DNA of 64,000 nucleotides from Chthoniobacterales bacterium (GCA_013821455.1 JACDGS010000014.1:24511-88510), one strand, 5' to 3'. Shown: positions 34,614 to 44,129, counted from the stretch's first letter. The notes: generated by a model not told the origin, from the sequence alone. Made by a program: numbers and translations.

Positions 34614-34973
34614 TTATTTTTGGCCGGCGGCTTTGTCCGCGGCCTGTTCTTTTGCCTGGTCGTGGGCGGTCTCTGTACTTACTTCGACGATCTTGCCGGT
34701 CTTGGCGTTGACTAGCACCTCGGTGATGTTCCTGGTGCCGGGGGTGACGATGTCGAAGGACCAGACGAGGGCGTGATGTTCGTTCTCGATTTCTCCGCTG
34801 CGGATCTTTCCGTTAGGCACTTTCTCCAAGGCTATGTGCTCTGCGTGGCTTCTGGTGATCTTCGCTTGCTTCAACAACTGCGCCTCCGTTTCGCCGGCGG
34901 CGAAGAGGATCGAAGGAGCGAGTCCGAAAAGGGTGACGCCAAAGAGAAGGGATCGGGAGTAATTAATCTTCAT
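34614..34973 (-). CDS. Secreted PepSY-domain protein
   Basis: 119 aa with a signal peptide (MKINYSRSLLFGVTLFGLAPSILFAA). The PepSY fold is clear: ITRSHAEHIALEKVPNGKIRSGEIENEHHALVWSFDIV, then ITEVLVNAKTGKIVEVST. PepSY modules act as periplasmic regulators or inhibitors and often sit beside two-component systems, as here. It is divergent from the response regulator, with the TGACA-type palindrome 47 bp upstream of its start, so it is probably controlled by that system. Confidence 0.88.
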   Translation of the reverse strand: MKINYSRSLLFGVTLFGLAPSILFAAGETEAQLLKQAKITRSHAEHIALEKVPNGKIRSGEIENEHHALVWSFDIVTPGTRNITEVLVNAKTGKIVEVSTETAHDQAKEQAADKAAGQK

Positions 34974-35019
34974 GGCCAGAGCCTCGCGCGGGGGACCTTT
35001 CGAGCGAGATGTCGGCTGG

Positions 35020-35078
35020 CTGACAAAATTGTTATCTGCGTTTCTGGCTCGCATGCCCGGTCACTTGTCGCTACGATT
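35020..35078. promoter_or_regulatory. Operator-promoter of the two-component operon
   Basis: CTGACAAAATTGTTATCTG (35020-35038) is an imperfect palindrome of the TGACA-N4-TGTTA form. TACGATT (35072-35078), 33 bp on, could be the -10 element, eight bases before the regulator ATG. The same pair, CTGACAAAACTGTTATCTG and TACGATT with 34 bp between, occurs before the GT39 gene at 40.2 kb. Autoregulation by the response regulator is inferred from position and recurrence. Confidence 0.68.
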
Positions 35079-35085
35079 CTACAGG

Positions 35086-35760
35086 ATGCGGGTGCTGGTA
35101 GTGGAAGATGAAAAGAAGCTCGGGAGTTTCCTGCGGAAGGGTCTGACGCAGGAGAATCTGGTCGTGGATCTGGTCCATGCGGGTGATATCGCGCTGGAGC
35201 GGTTGCTCACTCATTCCTACGACGCGGTGGTGCTCGATATCATGCTCCCGGGCCGCGATGGGCTCAGTGTGTTAAGGGAAATGCGGCGGCAGTATCTAAA
35301 CACGCCGGTGCTCCTGCTCTCGGCGCGTGGGAATGTGAACGAGCGGGTGGAAGGCTTGAATTTGGGGGCCGACGATTATTTGTCGAAGCCGTGTTCGATC
35401 ACCGAGGTGGTGGCGCGGGTGCGCGCGCTCCTGCGCCGGGCGGCCGGGGAACACGCCACGGTGATGCAGGTGGCTGATTTATCTTTGAATGTTGTGGCGC
35501 GGGCGGCAACGCGCGGGGGACGGAAGGTGGAGCTGACTAATCGGGAGTTTGCCTTGCTGGAATACCTGATGGCGCACGCGGGCCGGGTGATCACGAAGAC
35601 GTCGCTCTGCGAGCATGTGTGGGAGCATCATTTCGATACCGGCACGAACGTAGTGGAGGTGTGCATGCAGCGGCTGCGGCGCAAGATCGACGACGGCTAT
35701 GCAAAGAAGTTACTTCACACCGTGCGCGGCACCGGCTATGCGCTGCGGGGAGACGAATGA
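35086..35760 (+). CDS. OmpR-family response regulator
   Basis: 224 aa: receiver domain with acidic VVEDEKK, phospho-acceptor Asp51 in VLDIMLPG, the Thr/Ser in LLLSARG and Lys in LSKPCS; then a winged-helix DNA-binding domain (LTNREFALLEYLMAHAGRVITK, VVEVCMQRLRRKID, LHTVRGTGYALR). It resembles PmrA/QseB/CopR-type regulators. The start is taken at MRVLVVEDE; upstream in-frame codons cover the operator. Its stop overlaps the kinase ATG. Confidence 0.95.
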   Translation: MRVLVVEDEKKLGSFLRKGLTQENLVVDLVHAGDIALERLLTHSYDAVVLDIMLPGRDGLSVLREMRRQYLNTPVLLLSARGNVNERVEGLNLGADDYLSKPCSITEVVARVRALLRRAAGEHATVMQVADLSLNVVARAATRGGRKVELTNREFALLEYLMAHAGRVITKTSLCEHVWEHHFDTGTNVVEVCMQRLRRKIDDGYAKKLLHTVRGTGYALRGDE

Positions 35761-37127
35761 GGTTCTTAACTTTCCGGGCTCGCGTCGCCCTCTGGAGTGT
35801 GGCGGTGGTGACGCTGGCGCTCACTCTTTTCGCAGTCGGTGCAGCCTGGAACCTGCGGCGGGAGCTGGTGGATAATGTGGACCAGGAAATCCAGGACACA
35901 GCGGCCGCTTTCGCTGAGGAGTTGGATGAGCAACAGGCGGCGGGGGGCCAGTGGACGCAGGGGTTCGCGGAGGAGGACCTGCCGCGCTTTCCGTATGTGG
36001 AGGTGCGGAACGCGACGCGCCTTCTTTATCGCTCGCCGGCCCTCGGCACCGAGGATGCGTTCCCGCGCGAGCCCGGCGAACAACCGAACGAGATCACGCT
36101 GCTTGGACAGACGGTAAGGTTTCGCGTTTTCAAACGGGGCGGCATCACTTTCGCGCTTGGTCAGGATTTGCACTCGGTCGATGAAGCGCTCTCGGGGCTG
36201 CTCCATTCCTATCTCATCATCCTCCCGATGGTCGCCCTCGCGGTGGGGGCAGGTGGCTGGCTAGTCGCTCGTCGCGCGGTGGCGCCGATTCAGGCGATCA
36301 CGGAGCAAGCCCAAACCATTTCCGCTTTCGGCCTGGGCCAGCGGATACCGGTGATGCCGACGCAGGACGAGATCGGTCATCTCACGCGAGTGCTCAACGA
36401 TATGTTCGACCGGCTCCAGCAGAGCTTTGAGCAGGTGACTCGTTTCACTTCCGATGCTTCCCATGAATTAAAGACGCCGCTGGCGCTGATGCAGGCGGAA
36501 ATAGAGAACGCGCTTCAATCCATCCCGGATGCCGCTGCGCCGCGCGAGCTGCTCTCGAGCGTGAGCGAGCAATGCACACGGCTCTCGCAAATCGTGGACG
36601 GGCTCCTGCTTCTATCGCGGGCCGATGACCGCCACCTCGCACTAGACCATGCACCAGTGGACCTCGTTCGTCTGGTCAATGAGCTGATGGAAGATGCAGA
36701 GATTCTCGCGGAGCCCGCCGCGCTCACTTTGGAAACTCGACTGGACCTGGACTTGCTGGTCGCAGGCGATGGCCGCCTCCTGGCCCGCGGAGTGATGAAC
36801 CTCATCGATAACGCGATTAAATATAACATTCCCGGCGGCCAGATCCTCATCAGCCTAACGGCGCAGGCTGATTCTGCGGTCCTGCATATCGGCAACAGCG
36901 GCCCCGGCATTTTGGGGAGCGCCGAGAAAAAGATCTTCGATCGCTTTTATCGGGGCGATCTCTCGCACAGCGACGCGACTCCCGGTCACGGGCTGGGTCT
37001 GAGCATCGCGCGGGAAATCGCTCGAGCCCACGGGGGCGACGTCTCTCTCCTCCAGACCAACTCGCAATGGACTGAGTTCAGCTTCGTCCTGCCGCTGAGG
37101 CGCCCGCTCTCTTTACATGAATCCTGA
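35757..37127 (+). CDS. Sensor histidine kinase
   Basis: 456 aa. An N-terminal membrane helix (VALWSVAVVTLALTLFAVGAAW), a periplasmic domain of about 130 residues rich in Asp/Glu, a second helix (YLIILPMVALAVGAGGWLVA), HAMP, the HisKA box with His236 in SDASHELKTPL, and an HATPase domain with NLIDNAIKYN, GPGI and HGLGLSIAREIARAHGG. The acidic periplasmic part would suit sensing of metal ions or cationic peptides as in PmrB/PhoQ; this is inference. It overlaps genes on both sides, so the operon is translationally coupled. Confidence 0.94.
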   Translation: MRFLTFRARVALWSVAVVTLALTLFAVGAAWNLRRELVDNVDQEIQDTAAAFAEELDEQQAAGGQWTQGFAEEDLPRFPYVEVRNATRLLYRSPALGTEDAFPREPGEQPNEITLLGQTVRFRVFKRGGITFALGQDLHSVDEALSGLLHSYLIILPMVALAVGAGGWLVARRAVAPIQAITEQAQTISAFGLGQRIPVMPTQDEIGHLTRVLNDMFDRLQQSFEQVTRFTSDASHELKTPLALMQAEIENALQSIPDAAAPRELLSSVSEQCTRLSQIVDGLLLLSRADDRHLALDHAPVDLVRLVNELMEDAEILAEPAALTLETRLDLDLLVAGDGRLLARGVMNLIDNAIKYNIPGGQILISLTAQADSAVLHIGNSGPGILGSAEKKIFDRFYRGDLSHSDATPGHGLGLSIAREIARAHGGDVSLLQTNSQWTEFSFVLPLRRPLSLHES

Positions 37128-38241
37128 CGCGCTCATCTCGATCGTTGTTCCTTTTTTCAACGAAAGGGAGAACGTCGCCTTGGTCGGCATGGAATTGAAA
37201 CAGGTGCTGGAGGCGAATCTCACGAGCACCGAGGTGATTTTGATCGACGACGGGAGTGATGACGGGACGGCGCAGGCTCTGGACCAACTTGCGTCCGATT
37301 GGCCGCAATGTCAGGTGCATCACTTTCGGCAGAATCGCGGGCAATCCGCCGCGCTCCTTTACGGGTTTAGCAAGACGACTGGTTCGATCATCGTGACGAT
37401 GGATGGCGATGGCCAGAACGATCCTCACGACATCCCGAAATTACTCGACCGCTTGAGCGAAGCCGACATGGTGGTCGGGACTCGCCTCGGACGGCAGGAC
37501 TCCTGGGCGCGTCGGACTATCTCCGGGGTGGCGAATCTCGTTCGGGCCCAAGTGCTGGGAGACGGAATGTCGGATGCGGGCTGCGCCCTCAAGGTGTTCC
37601 GGCGCGAGGTCACTAGTGCGTTTATTCCGCTACAAACACTATATTCCTTCATGCCTGCGCTGGCGGTCGCTGCCGGTTTTCGGGTAACGGAAGAGCCGGT
37701 CCAGCACCGGCCCAGACGCTACGAGACATCGAAGTATTCGGTGCGCAGCTTTCTCATCTACCCGATAATCGATCTCATCGGCCTTCGTTGGTTCCGGGCC
37801 CGCCGCTGCCGGAATCAGCCAAGCCAGCAGGAACGGTGGGTGGCACCGCACTTGTTAGGTGTGGACTTGTATGGCCGATCGGTTCGCCGGGGAAAGCGCC
37901 GCTTCGTTCTCGTCGCGACACTCGCGGTGGTCGCCGGCGTGGTCGTCTTCGCGCGAGGCTGTGCTGCTAGCCCGCAAATCAGCTTTGGCGCCGCGCGGCA
38001 GATTGCGTTGCGGCGGTTCCCACAGGCCATCTTGACAGGTGAAGAACTGCGGATCGCAAACGGGGAGACGACCTGGATAATCGACCTACGACCACAAGGT
38101 TCGAGAGACTTATACGAGTTAGGCATTGCTGGGAAAGATAGCCGCGTGATCGCGGAGCGGCCCGAGTCAGGACGAAGCCTTGGGAAAAGCCATGCAACCT
38201 TCCATCCAGCCCACGACGAGCCCGCCGCCCTGGCGGCCTAA
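37117..38241 (+). CDS. GT2 glycosyltransferase fused to a PepSY-like domain
   Basis: 374 aa. Residues 1-230 are a family 2 glycosyltransferase of the polyprenyl-phosphate type (ISIVVPFFNERENV, VILIDDGSDDGT, MDGDGQNDP, VVGTRLGRQDSWARR), like ArnC/DPM1. Then follow a membrane helix (FVLVATLAVVAGVVVFARG) and a PepSY-like segment (ISFGAARQIALRRFPQA, EELRIANGETTWIIDLRP). The GT2 should make a polyprenyl-phosphate sugar donor for the next gene. The start overlaps the kinase end by 11 bp. The last residues overlap the next long frame, and the C-terminal 30 residues look unstructured. Confidence 0.85.
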   Translation: MNPDALISIVVPFFNERENVALVGMELKQVLEANLTSTEVILIDDGSDDGTAQALDQLASDWPQCQVHHFRQNRGQSAALLYGFSKTTGSIIVTMDGDGQNDPHDIPKLLDRLSEADMVVGTRLGRQDSWARRTISGVANLVRAQVLGDGMSDAGCALKVFRREVTSAFIPLQTLYSFMPALAVAAGFRVTEEPVQHRPRRYETSKYSVRSFLIYPIIDLIGLRWFRARRCRNQPSQQERWVAPHLLGVDLYGRSVRRGKRRFVLVATLAVVAGVVVFARGCAASPQISFGAARQIALRRFPQAILTGEELRIANGETTWIIDLRPQGSRDLYELGIAGKDSRVIAERPESGRSLGKSHATFHPAHDEPAALAA

Positions 38242-38266
38242 CGAGTATAAGACCGAGCCCGTCCAG

Positions 38267-39787
38267 ATGAGGGAAATGCCTAACGAATCGCTTAACGCAG
38301 GCAGCGCACAGAAGGCTGACCACTTCCATCGCCGTGCGGCCTTCGCTCTCATTATCATCGGGACGCTTTTGCACCTGGCATATAGCACGCATCTCGAACT
38401 AGTCGGCGACGAAGCCTATTACTGGCTCTGGTCGCGCCATCCTGATATCTCTTATCTGGATAAGGGACCCATGGTCGCGTGGTTCATCAGCGCGGGGACC
38501 GCTTTCTTCGGCCAGACCGTCTTCGGCGTGCGCTTTTTCGCTGTCCTGCTCGCAGGGGGCACCGGCGTGGGCCTTTACTCGTTAGGCGCAGCGCTCTTCT
38601 CCGCGCGGGCGGGGTTTTGGGCGGTGCTGATGGCGAGTGTCATCCCGCTCTTCGCGGTCGGCGCTTCCCTCATGACTATCGATACTGTCTATGTCTTCTT
38701 CTGGACCTGGGCGGCGTGGGCTTTTTGGAAGGCGAATCATGAGCCGGGCCTGAGATGGTGGCTCCTGACCGGTTGTCTGGTCGGCCTCGGGATTTTATCG
38801 AAGTACACCGCGGCCATGGAGCTTGTCTCGTTTGCTCTCTTTTGCTGCTGGCATCGCCCCGCTCGCGTCCACTTCCGGCGACCTGATTTCTGGGCGATGA
38901 TCGGTGTGGCACTGCTCTTCCTACTCCCGGCGGCTATCTGGAATATCCGCCATGGTTGGCCGACGAGTCACTGGCTTGTGACGCGCGGGGGCCTGGAGCA
39001 TCGGTTTACTTTGCATCCGTTGTCCGTGGTTGAGTTTTTCGGCTCCCAAGCTGGAGTCGTCTCACCCCTGCTCTTCGTCGGCTTACTCTTTCTTCTCAGC
39101 CGCCGGAGCCTCCTCCAAACCGATCGGCCCGCAACGCGTTATACTCTGACTCTTTTCCTGCCGCTGTTCTCTTTCTACTTCGTTCTCAGCGCCAATTACC
39201 ACGAGCCACCGAACTGGACTGCGGCCGCCTACATTGGAGGACTCATTCTTCTCGCCGCGAAGTGGCCGCTCCTGATGGCTACTAGTCGGAAGGCGCGCTG
39301 GCTGGCGGCGGTGGCGGTGGTGCTGGCAATGCTGGAAACGGGTTTGCTGCTCGGGGGCCATTGGCTGCACCTCCCGGCCAGGTTGGATCCCCTCAATCGA
39401 GCGCGAGGGTCGCAGGCTCTGGCGCAAGCTCTGGCGAAGGTCCAACAAAAAACGGGGGCGTCCTTTATCATCGCCGAGGATTATATGACCGCGTCCCTCC
39501 TTTCCTTCTATCTGCCTGGGCAGCCGGAGACATTTGTTCCTATCGTTTTTCCCCCGATGGATCAGCTCGAGGTATGGCCGAACTATGAGGAAGAACATCC
39601 CACAGGGAATGCCTTGTTCATGAGCAAACGCAACAAAGTCTCGGAGTCGTTTCACGCTCGCTTCGCTCAGATCACATCCTTGGGGGAGATAGAGGTCAAG
39701 GACTACGGACGGGTTATAAGACGCTACAAGATCTATCTCTGCCGGCGCGGTATTATCGATCCCGCTCAAGAGCAACCGGCTCAGTAA
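38267..39787 (+). CDS. ArnT-like GT39 glycosyltransferase
   Basis: About 506 aa, GT-C membrane enzyme with about 11 helices. The first periplasmic loop carries LELVGDEAYYWLWSRHPDISYLDKGPMVAWFI, the catalytic-acid motif of ArnT/PMT enzymes. With the ArnC-like GT2 just upstream and a PmrAB-like sensor system, it probably transfers a sugar from polyprenyl phosphate to an envelope acceptor. Whether that is lipid A or a protein cannot be told. The start (38267 or 38276) is uncertain. Motif copies lie at 38238, 38279 and within the gene at 38571-38587 (read Tyr-Ser-Leu-Gly). Confidence 0.87.
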   Translation: MREMPNESLNAGSAQKADHFHRRAAFALIIIGTLLHLAYSTHLELVGDEAYYWLWSRHPDISYLDKGPMVAWFISAGTAFFGQTVFGVRFFAVLLAGGTGVGLYSLGAALFSARAGFWAVLMASVIPLFAVGASLMTIDTVYVFFWTWAAWAFWKANHEPGLRWWLLTGCLVGLGILSKYTAAMELVSFALFCCWHRPARVHFRRPDFWAMIGVALLFLLPAAIWNIRHGWPTSHWLVTRGGLEHRFTLHPLSVVEFFGSQAGVVSPLLFVGLLFLLSRRSLLQTDRPATRYTLTLFLPLFSFYFVLSANYHEPPNWTAAAYIGGLILLAAKWPLLMATSRKARWLAAVAVVLAMLETGLLLGGHWLHLPARLDPLNRARGSQALAQALAKVQQKTGASFIIAEDYMTASLLSFYLPGQPETFVPIVFPPMDQLEVWPNYEEEHPTGNALFMSKRNKVSESFHARFAQITSLGEIEVKDYGRVIRRYKIYLCRRGIIDPAQEQPAQ

Positions 39788-39899
39788 GTCATTTCACGCC
39801 ACTCGCGCGCGACCATTTCCTGACCAACTTCCGCAGTCCGTTATGGCGGATTTGCTTAGTCGTCGTGCGCAGTCATGCGCCATCACTAGATACATCTCT

Positions 39900-40070
39900 T
39901 TAATGCGTCATCGCGCGCAGGGCCTCGGCAATTCTATAAGCGACCTCGTCAAATCGAGTCCCGAGTGCATAACCAACAGCGAGCCCGGCCAGCGCGACCA
40001 CTATCAAGGCGATCCATCGTTTCCACTCCACGAGAGCTTTGCTCGTTAGGGCACGGCTCGCGGAAGACAT
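39900..40070 (-). CDS. Small single-helix membrane protein
   Basis: 56 aa: a basic N-terminus (SSASRALTSKALVEWKR), one transmembrane helix (WIALIVVALAGLAVGYALG), and a short acidic tail. The first part contains a CCCTAACGAGC motif copy read Leu-Thr-Ser. It is divergent from the GT39 gene at 40.2 kb, across the operator-like element. No family recognised; it could be a small regulator of the neighbouring membrane enzymes. Confidence 0.45.
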   Translation of the reverse strand: MSSASRALTSKALVEWKRWIALIVVALAGLAVGYALGTRFDEVAYRIAEALRAMTH

Positions 40071-40176
40071 CGGAAGGCGACTCTTCCATCGAGGTGACCT
40101 TGACCACGACGATCGAATTTTCACTGTCACGCTTCCCGTTCTAGCGCATGAACCTGTCGAGTACCGCTCTCGCGTG

Positions 40177-40236
40177 CTGACAAAACTGTTATCTGTCTTT
40201 CCTACCTCGATCCGGCCCGCCGGGACCCTTACGATT
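40177..40236. promoter_or_regulatory. Second operator-promoter element
   Basis: CTGACAAAACTGTTATCTG (40177-40195) and TACGATT (40230-40236) match the element before the response regulator gene with one base different in the palindrome and one base different in spacing. It lies four bases before the chosen ATG of the GT39-type gene, so the transcript would have a very short leader, as at the regulator gene. Confidence 0.65.
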
Positions 40237-40239
40237 GCC

Positions 40240-41883
40240 ATGATGCTGGGAGCTAAGTGGGAGAGTTACCGAGAAATTACAAAGCCTCTGCAACCGGGAC
40301 CGAGTGCCTCGAACACCATCCCGACTGCTAAGGTTATAAGTCGAATGCCTTCGGGATCTGCGCTGGGGATTATGGGAGGAACCATCCTCTTAGGAGTGTG
40401 TCTTCTCTTTCTCCGCTCGTTGGCGCGCCCTTTGAATCACGACGAACATCAGTTTGTCACCCCCGCCATGCTCTTCCTCCGCGATGGGTTATTGCCGTAC
40501 CGCGACTATCCCTTCTTCCATACCCCAAACCTGGTCTTCGTTTATACCGCGCTCTTTTCCGTAACCTCGCACCTGTTGCTGGCCGCCCGTTGCTTTAACG
40601 CGGGTTGCGCTGCCTTACTTCTCACTGTCATTTTCGCGGTCGCAGCTTGGGAGTTCCGACACCTCGGGCCAAGGCGGTGGATGATCGCGACTGGCTTCTT
40701 CCTTGTTCTGGCACTGGATCGGGGATTCGGCTTTACCGCCGGTCGTGCTTGGAATCATGATCTCGCAGTCCTCGCGGCAGTTTTCGCCTATCTGACCTTT
40801 CTAAGCGCCGCAGAAGGGAAGCGTCCGTTCCTTTGGCTGGCCATCTGTGGGCTCCTGGTTGGTCTCGCGATAGGAACACGTCTTTCGTTCGCGCCGCTGG
40901 TGGCGCCCTTTCTCCTCGCGACACTCTTTCTCCGGATCCCTGGGCGAAACCGGTTTCCTGGCCTGAGCAGTTACTGCGCGGGGCTAATAGTGGGTTTGTT
41001 GCCGACACTCTTTCTTTTCCAACAAGCTCCGAGCCGCTTCTTCTTCGATAACTTCACTTACAACGAAACGGTTAATTGGCTTTACCGCCAGAATACCGTC
41101 CCGCACGAAATCACTTTCCTCAATAAGCTTAGCTTTCCCTTCCAGGAACTGCTTAAGTCTCCGGCGGATTTGGCCCTGGTAATCGGCTTCATCTATTTTG
41201 CGTTTCGACCTTGGGTGCGGAGAGGTTGGCGCCGCTTCGGTGAGGATCGCGCAGTGACGATGCTATTATTGATCTTGCCGTTCCTCTTTCTTGGCAGTTG
41301 GGCGCCGAATCCCTCCTATCGTCAGTATTACTATCCCTTCGTTCCATTTCTCCTACTCGGTAACATTTACGGAATGGCACGGGAGCGAAAGTTCCGGGTC
41401 GGCCGCCTTATGGCGGCAGTGATAGGAGTGAGTTTAGTCCTGTCGATCTGCGCATTGCCGACTTACAAAGTAACTCTTCATCCCTCGAAATGGCCTGTCT
41501 TTGCCGCTCACGATGAAGGCGTGGAGATACGCAAGTTTGTCCCTAAAGGTAAGATCCTCACCCTGGCGCCGATCTTTCCGCTCGAAGGCTCCCTCGAAAC
41601 TTACCCTGAGTTTGCCAGCGGCCCGTTCGCATGGCGCACCGCTGGCTGCATGACTAAAAGCGACCGAATCCGCTTTGGCTTTGTGGGTCCAGCAGAGCTT
41701 GCAGCACTTTTGGAAAAAGAGCCTCCGGCCGGGATTCTCACGGGCACCGAACATAGAGAGTTCGAGCAGCCGCTAAAGGCTTATGCCCTGACTCACCACT
41801 ACGCACCCTGTAAGTCGCAGAAGCACGTGGCGCTCTGGCTCCCCGCCGTTCTCCCCGAACCTGGCAAAGAGCAGCCTAGATAA
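40240..41883 (+). CDS. GT39-like multi-pass membrane protein
   Basis: About 547 aa with 10-11 hydrophobic segments. The loop after helix 1 reads RPLNHDEHQFVTPAMLFLRDGLLPYRDYPFFHTPNLVFVY. Its HDE and YRDYPFFHTP correspond to the acidic loop of GT-C enzymes. It lacks a clear ArnT match and may act on a different acceptor. The ATG at 40240 is chosen from the promoter-like element; ATG 40345 would remove a polar N-terminal extension. The shared element suggests control by the two-component system. Confidence 0.72.
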   Translation: MMLGAKWESYREITKPLQPGPSASNTIPTAKVISRMPSGSALGIMGGTILLGVCLLFLRSLARPLNHDEHQFVTPAMLFLRDGLLPYRDYPFFHTPNLVFVYTALFSVTSHLLLAARCFNAGCAALLLTVIFAVAAWEFRHLGPRRWMIATGFFLVLALDRGFGFTAGRAWNHDLAVLAAVFAYLTFLSAAEGKRPFLWLAICGLLVGLAIGTRLSFAPLVAPFLLATLFLRIPGRNRFPGLSSYCAGLIVGLLPTLFLFQQAPSRFFFDNFTYNETVNWLYRQNTVPHEITFLNKLSFPFQELLKSPADLALVIGFIYFAFRPWVRRGWRRFGEDRAVTMLLLILPFLFLGSWAPNPSYRQYYYPFVPFLLLGNIYGMARERKFRVGRLMAAVIGVSLVLSICALPTYKVTLHPSKWPVFAAHDEGVEIRKFVPKGKILTLAPIFPLEGSLETYPEFASGPFAWRTAGCMTKSDRIRFGFVGPAELAALLEKEPPAGILTGTEHREFEQPLKAYALTHHYAPCKSQKHVALWLPAVLPEPGKEQPR

Positions 41884-41996
41884 CGTTAATGAAATTCTGC
41901 GGTCATATTTTTCGCCAATCAAATGGCGTCTTTTGCGAATAGACAACTTACGTGGCATTACTGCACGCTTCCCTGTCCCTCCAGACGTATCGACAA

Positions 41997-43316
41997 ATGT
42001 CCAAGAAATATCTACTCGCTATCGGCGCTGCCCTTGTCGCCCTCGTCCTGCTTTACATCACTTTCGGCAGGGATGGCGCTGGCGGAGTTTCCTATGCGAC
42101 GGCTCCCTTGGAAAAAGGGGACATCTTTCAAGTAGTGGATGCTACGGGAACGATCAACGCTGTCATCACCGTACAGGTAGGATCTCAGGTCTCGGGAGTG
42201 ATCTCGGAGTTACATGCTGACTTTAACTCTCACGTGACGAAAGGCGACGTTATCGCGCAGATCAACCCCGCGCTCTTCCAAGGCTCATTCGCCCAAGCCA
42301 AGGCCGACTTGGAAGATGCCATCGCCAATGTCGCGGTCGCCGCGGCGAACGTAGTGAAAGCTAAGGCAAGTCAAAGGCAGACCAAGGAGGATTATCAACG
42401 TAACCAGGGTCTCACTAAGAGCGGCGCCGTAAGTGCCCAGGCTTTAGAGTTATCACAGGCCAGCTCCGAAAGTGCGGATGCGCAGGTGACCGCGACGGAA
42501 GCGCAGGAACAACAAGCTCGCGCGCAAGTCGAGCAGAAACGTGCTGCCGTCCAGGTCGCGCAAACGAACCTCGATTACACTACGATCCGGGCGCCGATCG
42601 ATGGGACAGTTGTCGCCCGCACTGTCGATGTCGGGCAGACGGTCGCAGCCTCGCTCCAAGCGCCGACTTTGTTCACCATCGCGCAGGATCTCACGAAGAT
42701 GCAAGTCTACGCCAAGACAGATGAGTCAGACGTTGGCGGGATGAAGCCTGGCCAAAGAGTTACTTTCAAAGTGGATGCTTATCCGCGCGAGACCTTCGAA
42801 GGCACTGTCTCACAAGTGCGGATGAATTCTACGGTCGTGCAGAATGTGGTGACCTATGACACGATCATCGATTTCGATAACCCACAGCGCAGGCTCTTCC
42901 CGGGTATGACCGCGTATGTCAGTATCCCCGTTGCGACAGCTCTCGATGTCATCAGACTTCCTAACGCCGCGTTACGCTTCAAGCCCGATCTTTCCGCGAG
43001 TGAAATCCAGAAGCTCTATAAGAAGGCTGATATTCCGGAAGAGGGAACTACTGTCTCGCAGAAAGCGACGGGCAAAGCTCTCCCGGCGAGTAGAGGCTCC
43101 GCCGCGAAGGCCGAGATGCGGGTAGTGTGGAAACTTCGTGCCGGTAAGACGTTGGAACCGGTGAGAGTTAAGACTGGCATTACCGATCATACAGACACTG
43201 AGTTAATGCAGGTGGTGAATGGTAACTTAAATGTAGGCGATAGCCTGATCACCGGTGTGACTCAAAGTGCCGGCGGCAGCAAAGGTAATGGACCGGCCGG
43301 TCCGCGGCGGACCTAG
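41997..43316 (+). CDS. MacA-like periplasmic adaptor (membrane fusion protein)
   Basis: 439 aa. N-terminal anchor (YLLAIGAALVALVLLYITFG); a biotinyl-lipoyl half-domain (INAVITVQVGSQVSGVISELHADFNSHVTKGDVIAQINP); a long coiled-coil hairpin (about residues 95-180, rich in Ala/Gln/Lys); the second lipoyl half and beta-barrel (NLDYTTIRAPIDGTVVARTVDVGQTVAASLQ). It should link the MacB-like transporter encoded next to an outer membrane channel, which is not in the window. ATG 41997 begins the anchor. Confidence 0.92.
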   Translation: MSKKYLLAIGAALVALVLLYITFGRDGAGGVSYATAPLEKGDIFQVVDATGTINAVITVQVGSQVSGVISELHADFNSHVTKGDVIAQINPALFQGSFAQAKADLEDAIANVAVAAANVVKAKASQRQTKEDYQRNQGLTKSGAVSAQALELSQASSESADAQVTATEAQEQQARAQVEQKRAAVQVAQTNLDYTTIRAPIDGTVVARTVDVGQTVAASLQAPTLFTIAQDLTKMQVYAKTDESDVGGMKPGQRVTFKVDAYPRETFEGTVSQVRMNSTVVQNVVTYDTIIDFDNPQRRLFPGMTAYVSIPVATALDVIRLPNAALRFKPDLSASEIQKLYKKADIPEEGTTVSQKATGKALPASRGSAAKAEMRVVWKLRAGKTLEPVRVKTGITDHTDTELMQVVNGNLNVGDSLITGVTQSAGGSKGNGPAGPRRT

Positions 43317-43345
43317 GAAGCGCGGCGCAGGAATAGGGGCTTACT

Positions 43346-44122
43346 TTGCCATCTCAGGAATCGCCAGCTTTTGCTACTGACCTAAGTGGCGGCGTCATTC
43401 GGGCAGAAGAGCTGCATAAGTATTACCAAATGGGTGATAACCGCGTGCACGCCTTGCGCGGGGTGAATCTGGAGATCAAGCGCGGAGAGTTCGTCGCCAT
43501 CATGGGGGCCAGCGGCAGCGGTAAGTCTACTTTCATGAATATCCTTGGTTGTCTTGATAAGCCAACCCTGGGTCGTTACCTACTCGAAGGGACAGACGTC
43601 GCCGCGCTCGATAAGACTCAGCTTGCTCGTATCCGCAATCGGCAGATCGGATTTGTCTTTCAAGGGTTCAATCTCCTCTCGCGCACGACCGCGCTGGAGA
43701 ACACGGAGCTGCCCACGCTCTACGCGCGCATTGCTAAGACAGAACGGCGCGAGCGTGCACTCCACTCACTAAGCCTGGTAGGTCTGGGCGATCGCACCGA
43801 CCACTTTCCCTCGCAGCTTTCCGGCGGCCAACAGCAGCGCGTCGCGATTGCCCGCGCGCTCGTAAACCGTCCTTCCATCCTTCTCGCCGATGAGCCAACC
43901 GGTAACTTGGATAGCCGTACTTCCGTCGAAGTAATGGAGATATTTCAAACTCTGAATGACCAGGGACTAACCATCATCCTCGTCACTCACGAAACAGACA
44001 TAGCTAACTTCGCGCGCCGTAGCATTCTCTTTCGCGATGGCTCGATCCGCCGGGATGAATTGATCCCGAAACGACTCATCGCGACGGAGGTAATCAAGAC
44101 CATGCCGAAGCTCGACGACTAA
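43346..44122 (+). CDS. MacB-type ABC transporter ATPase
   Basis: 258 aa ATPase of the LolD/MacB class: Walker [11 protein letters not shown]-loop FVFQGFNLL, signature [15 protein letters not shown], Walker [14 protein letters not shown]-loop VTHE. In MacB the ATPase is fused to the permease; here it is free. It starts at a TTG with AGGGG upstream, 29 bp after the adaptor gene. It probably serves both permeases that follow. Confidence 0.93.
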   Translation: MPSQESPAFATDLSGGVIRAEELHKYYQMGDNRVHALRGVNLEIKRGEFVAIMGASGSGKSTFMNILGCLDKPTLGRYLLEGTDVAALDKTQLARIRNRQIGFVFQGFNLLSRTTALENTELPTLYARIAKTERRERALHSLSLVGLGDRTDHFPSQLSGGQQQRVAIARALVNRPSILLADEPTGNLDSRTSVEVMEIFQTLNDQGLTIILVTHETDIANFARRSILFRDGSIRRDELIPKRLIATEVIKTMPKLDD

Positions 44123-44129
44123 CTCTACG

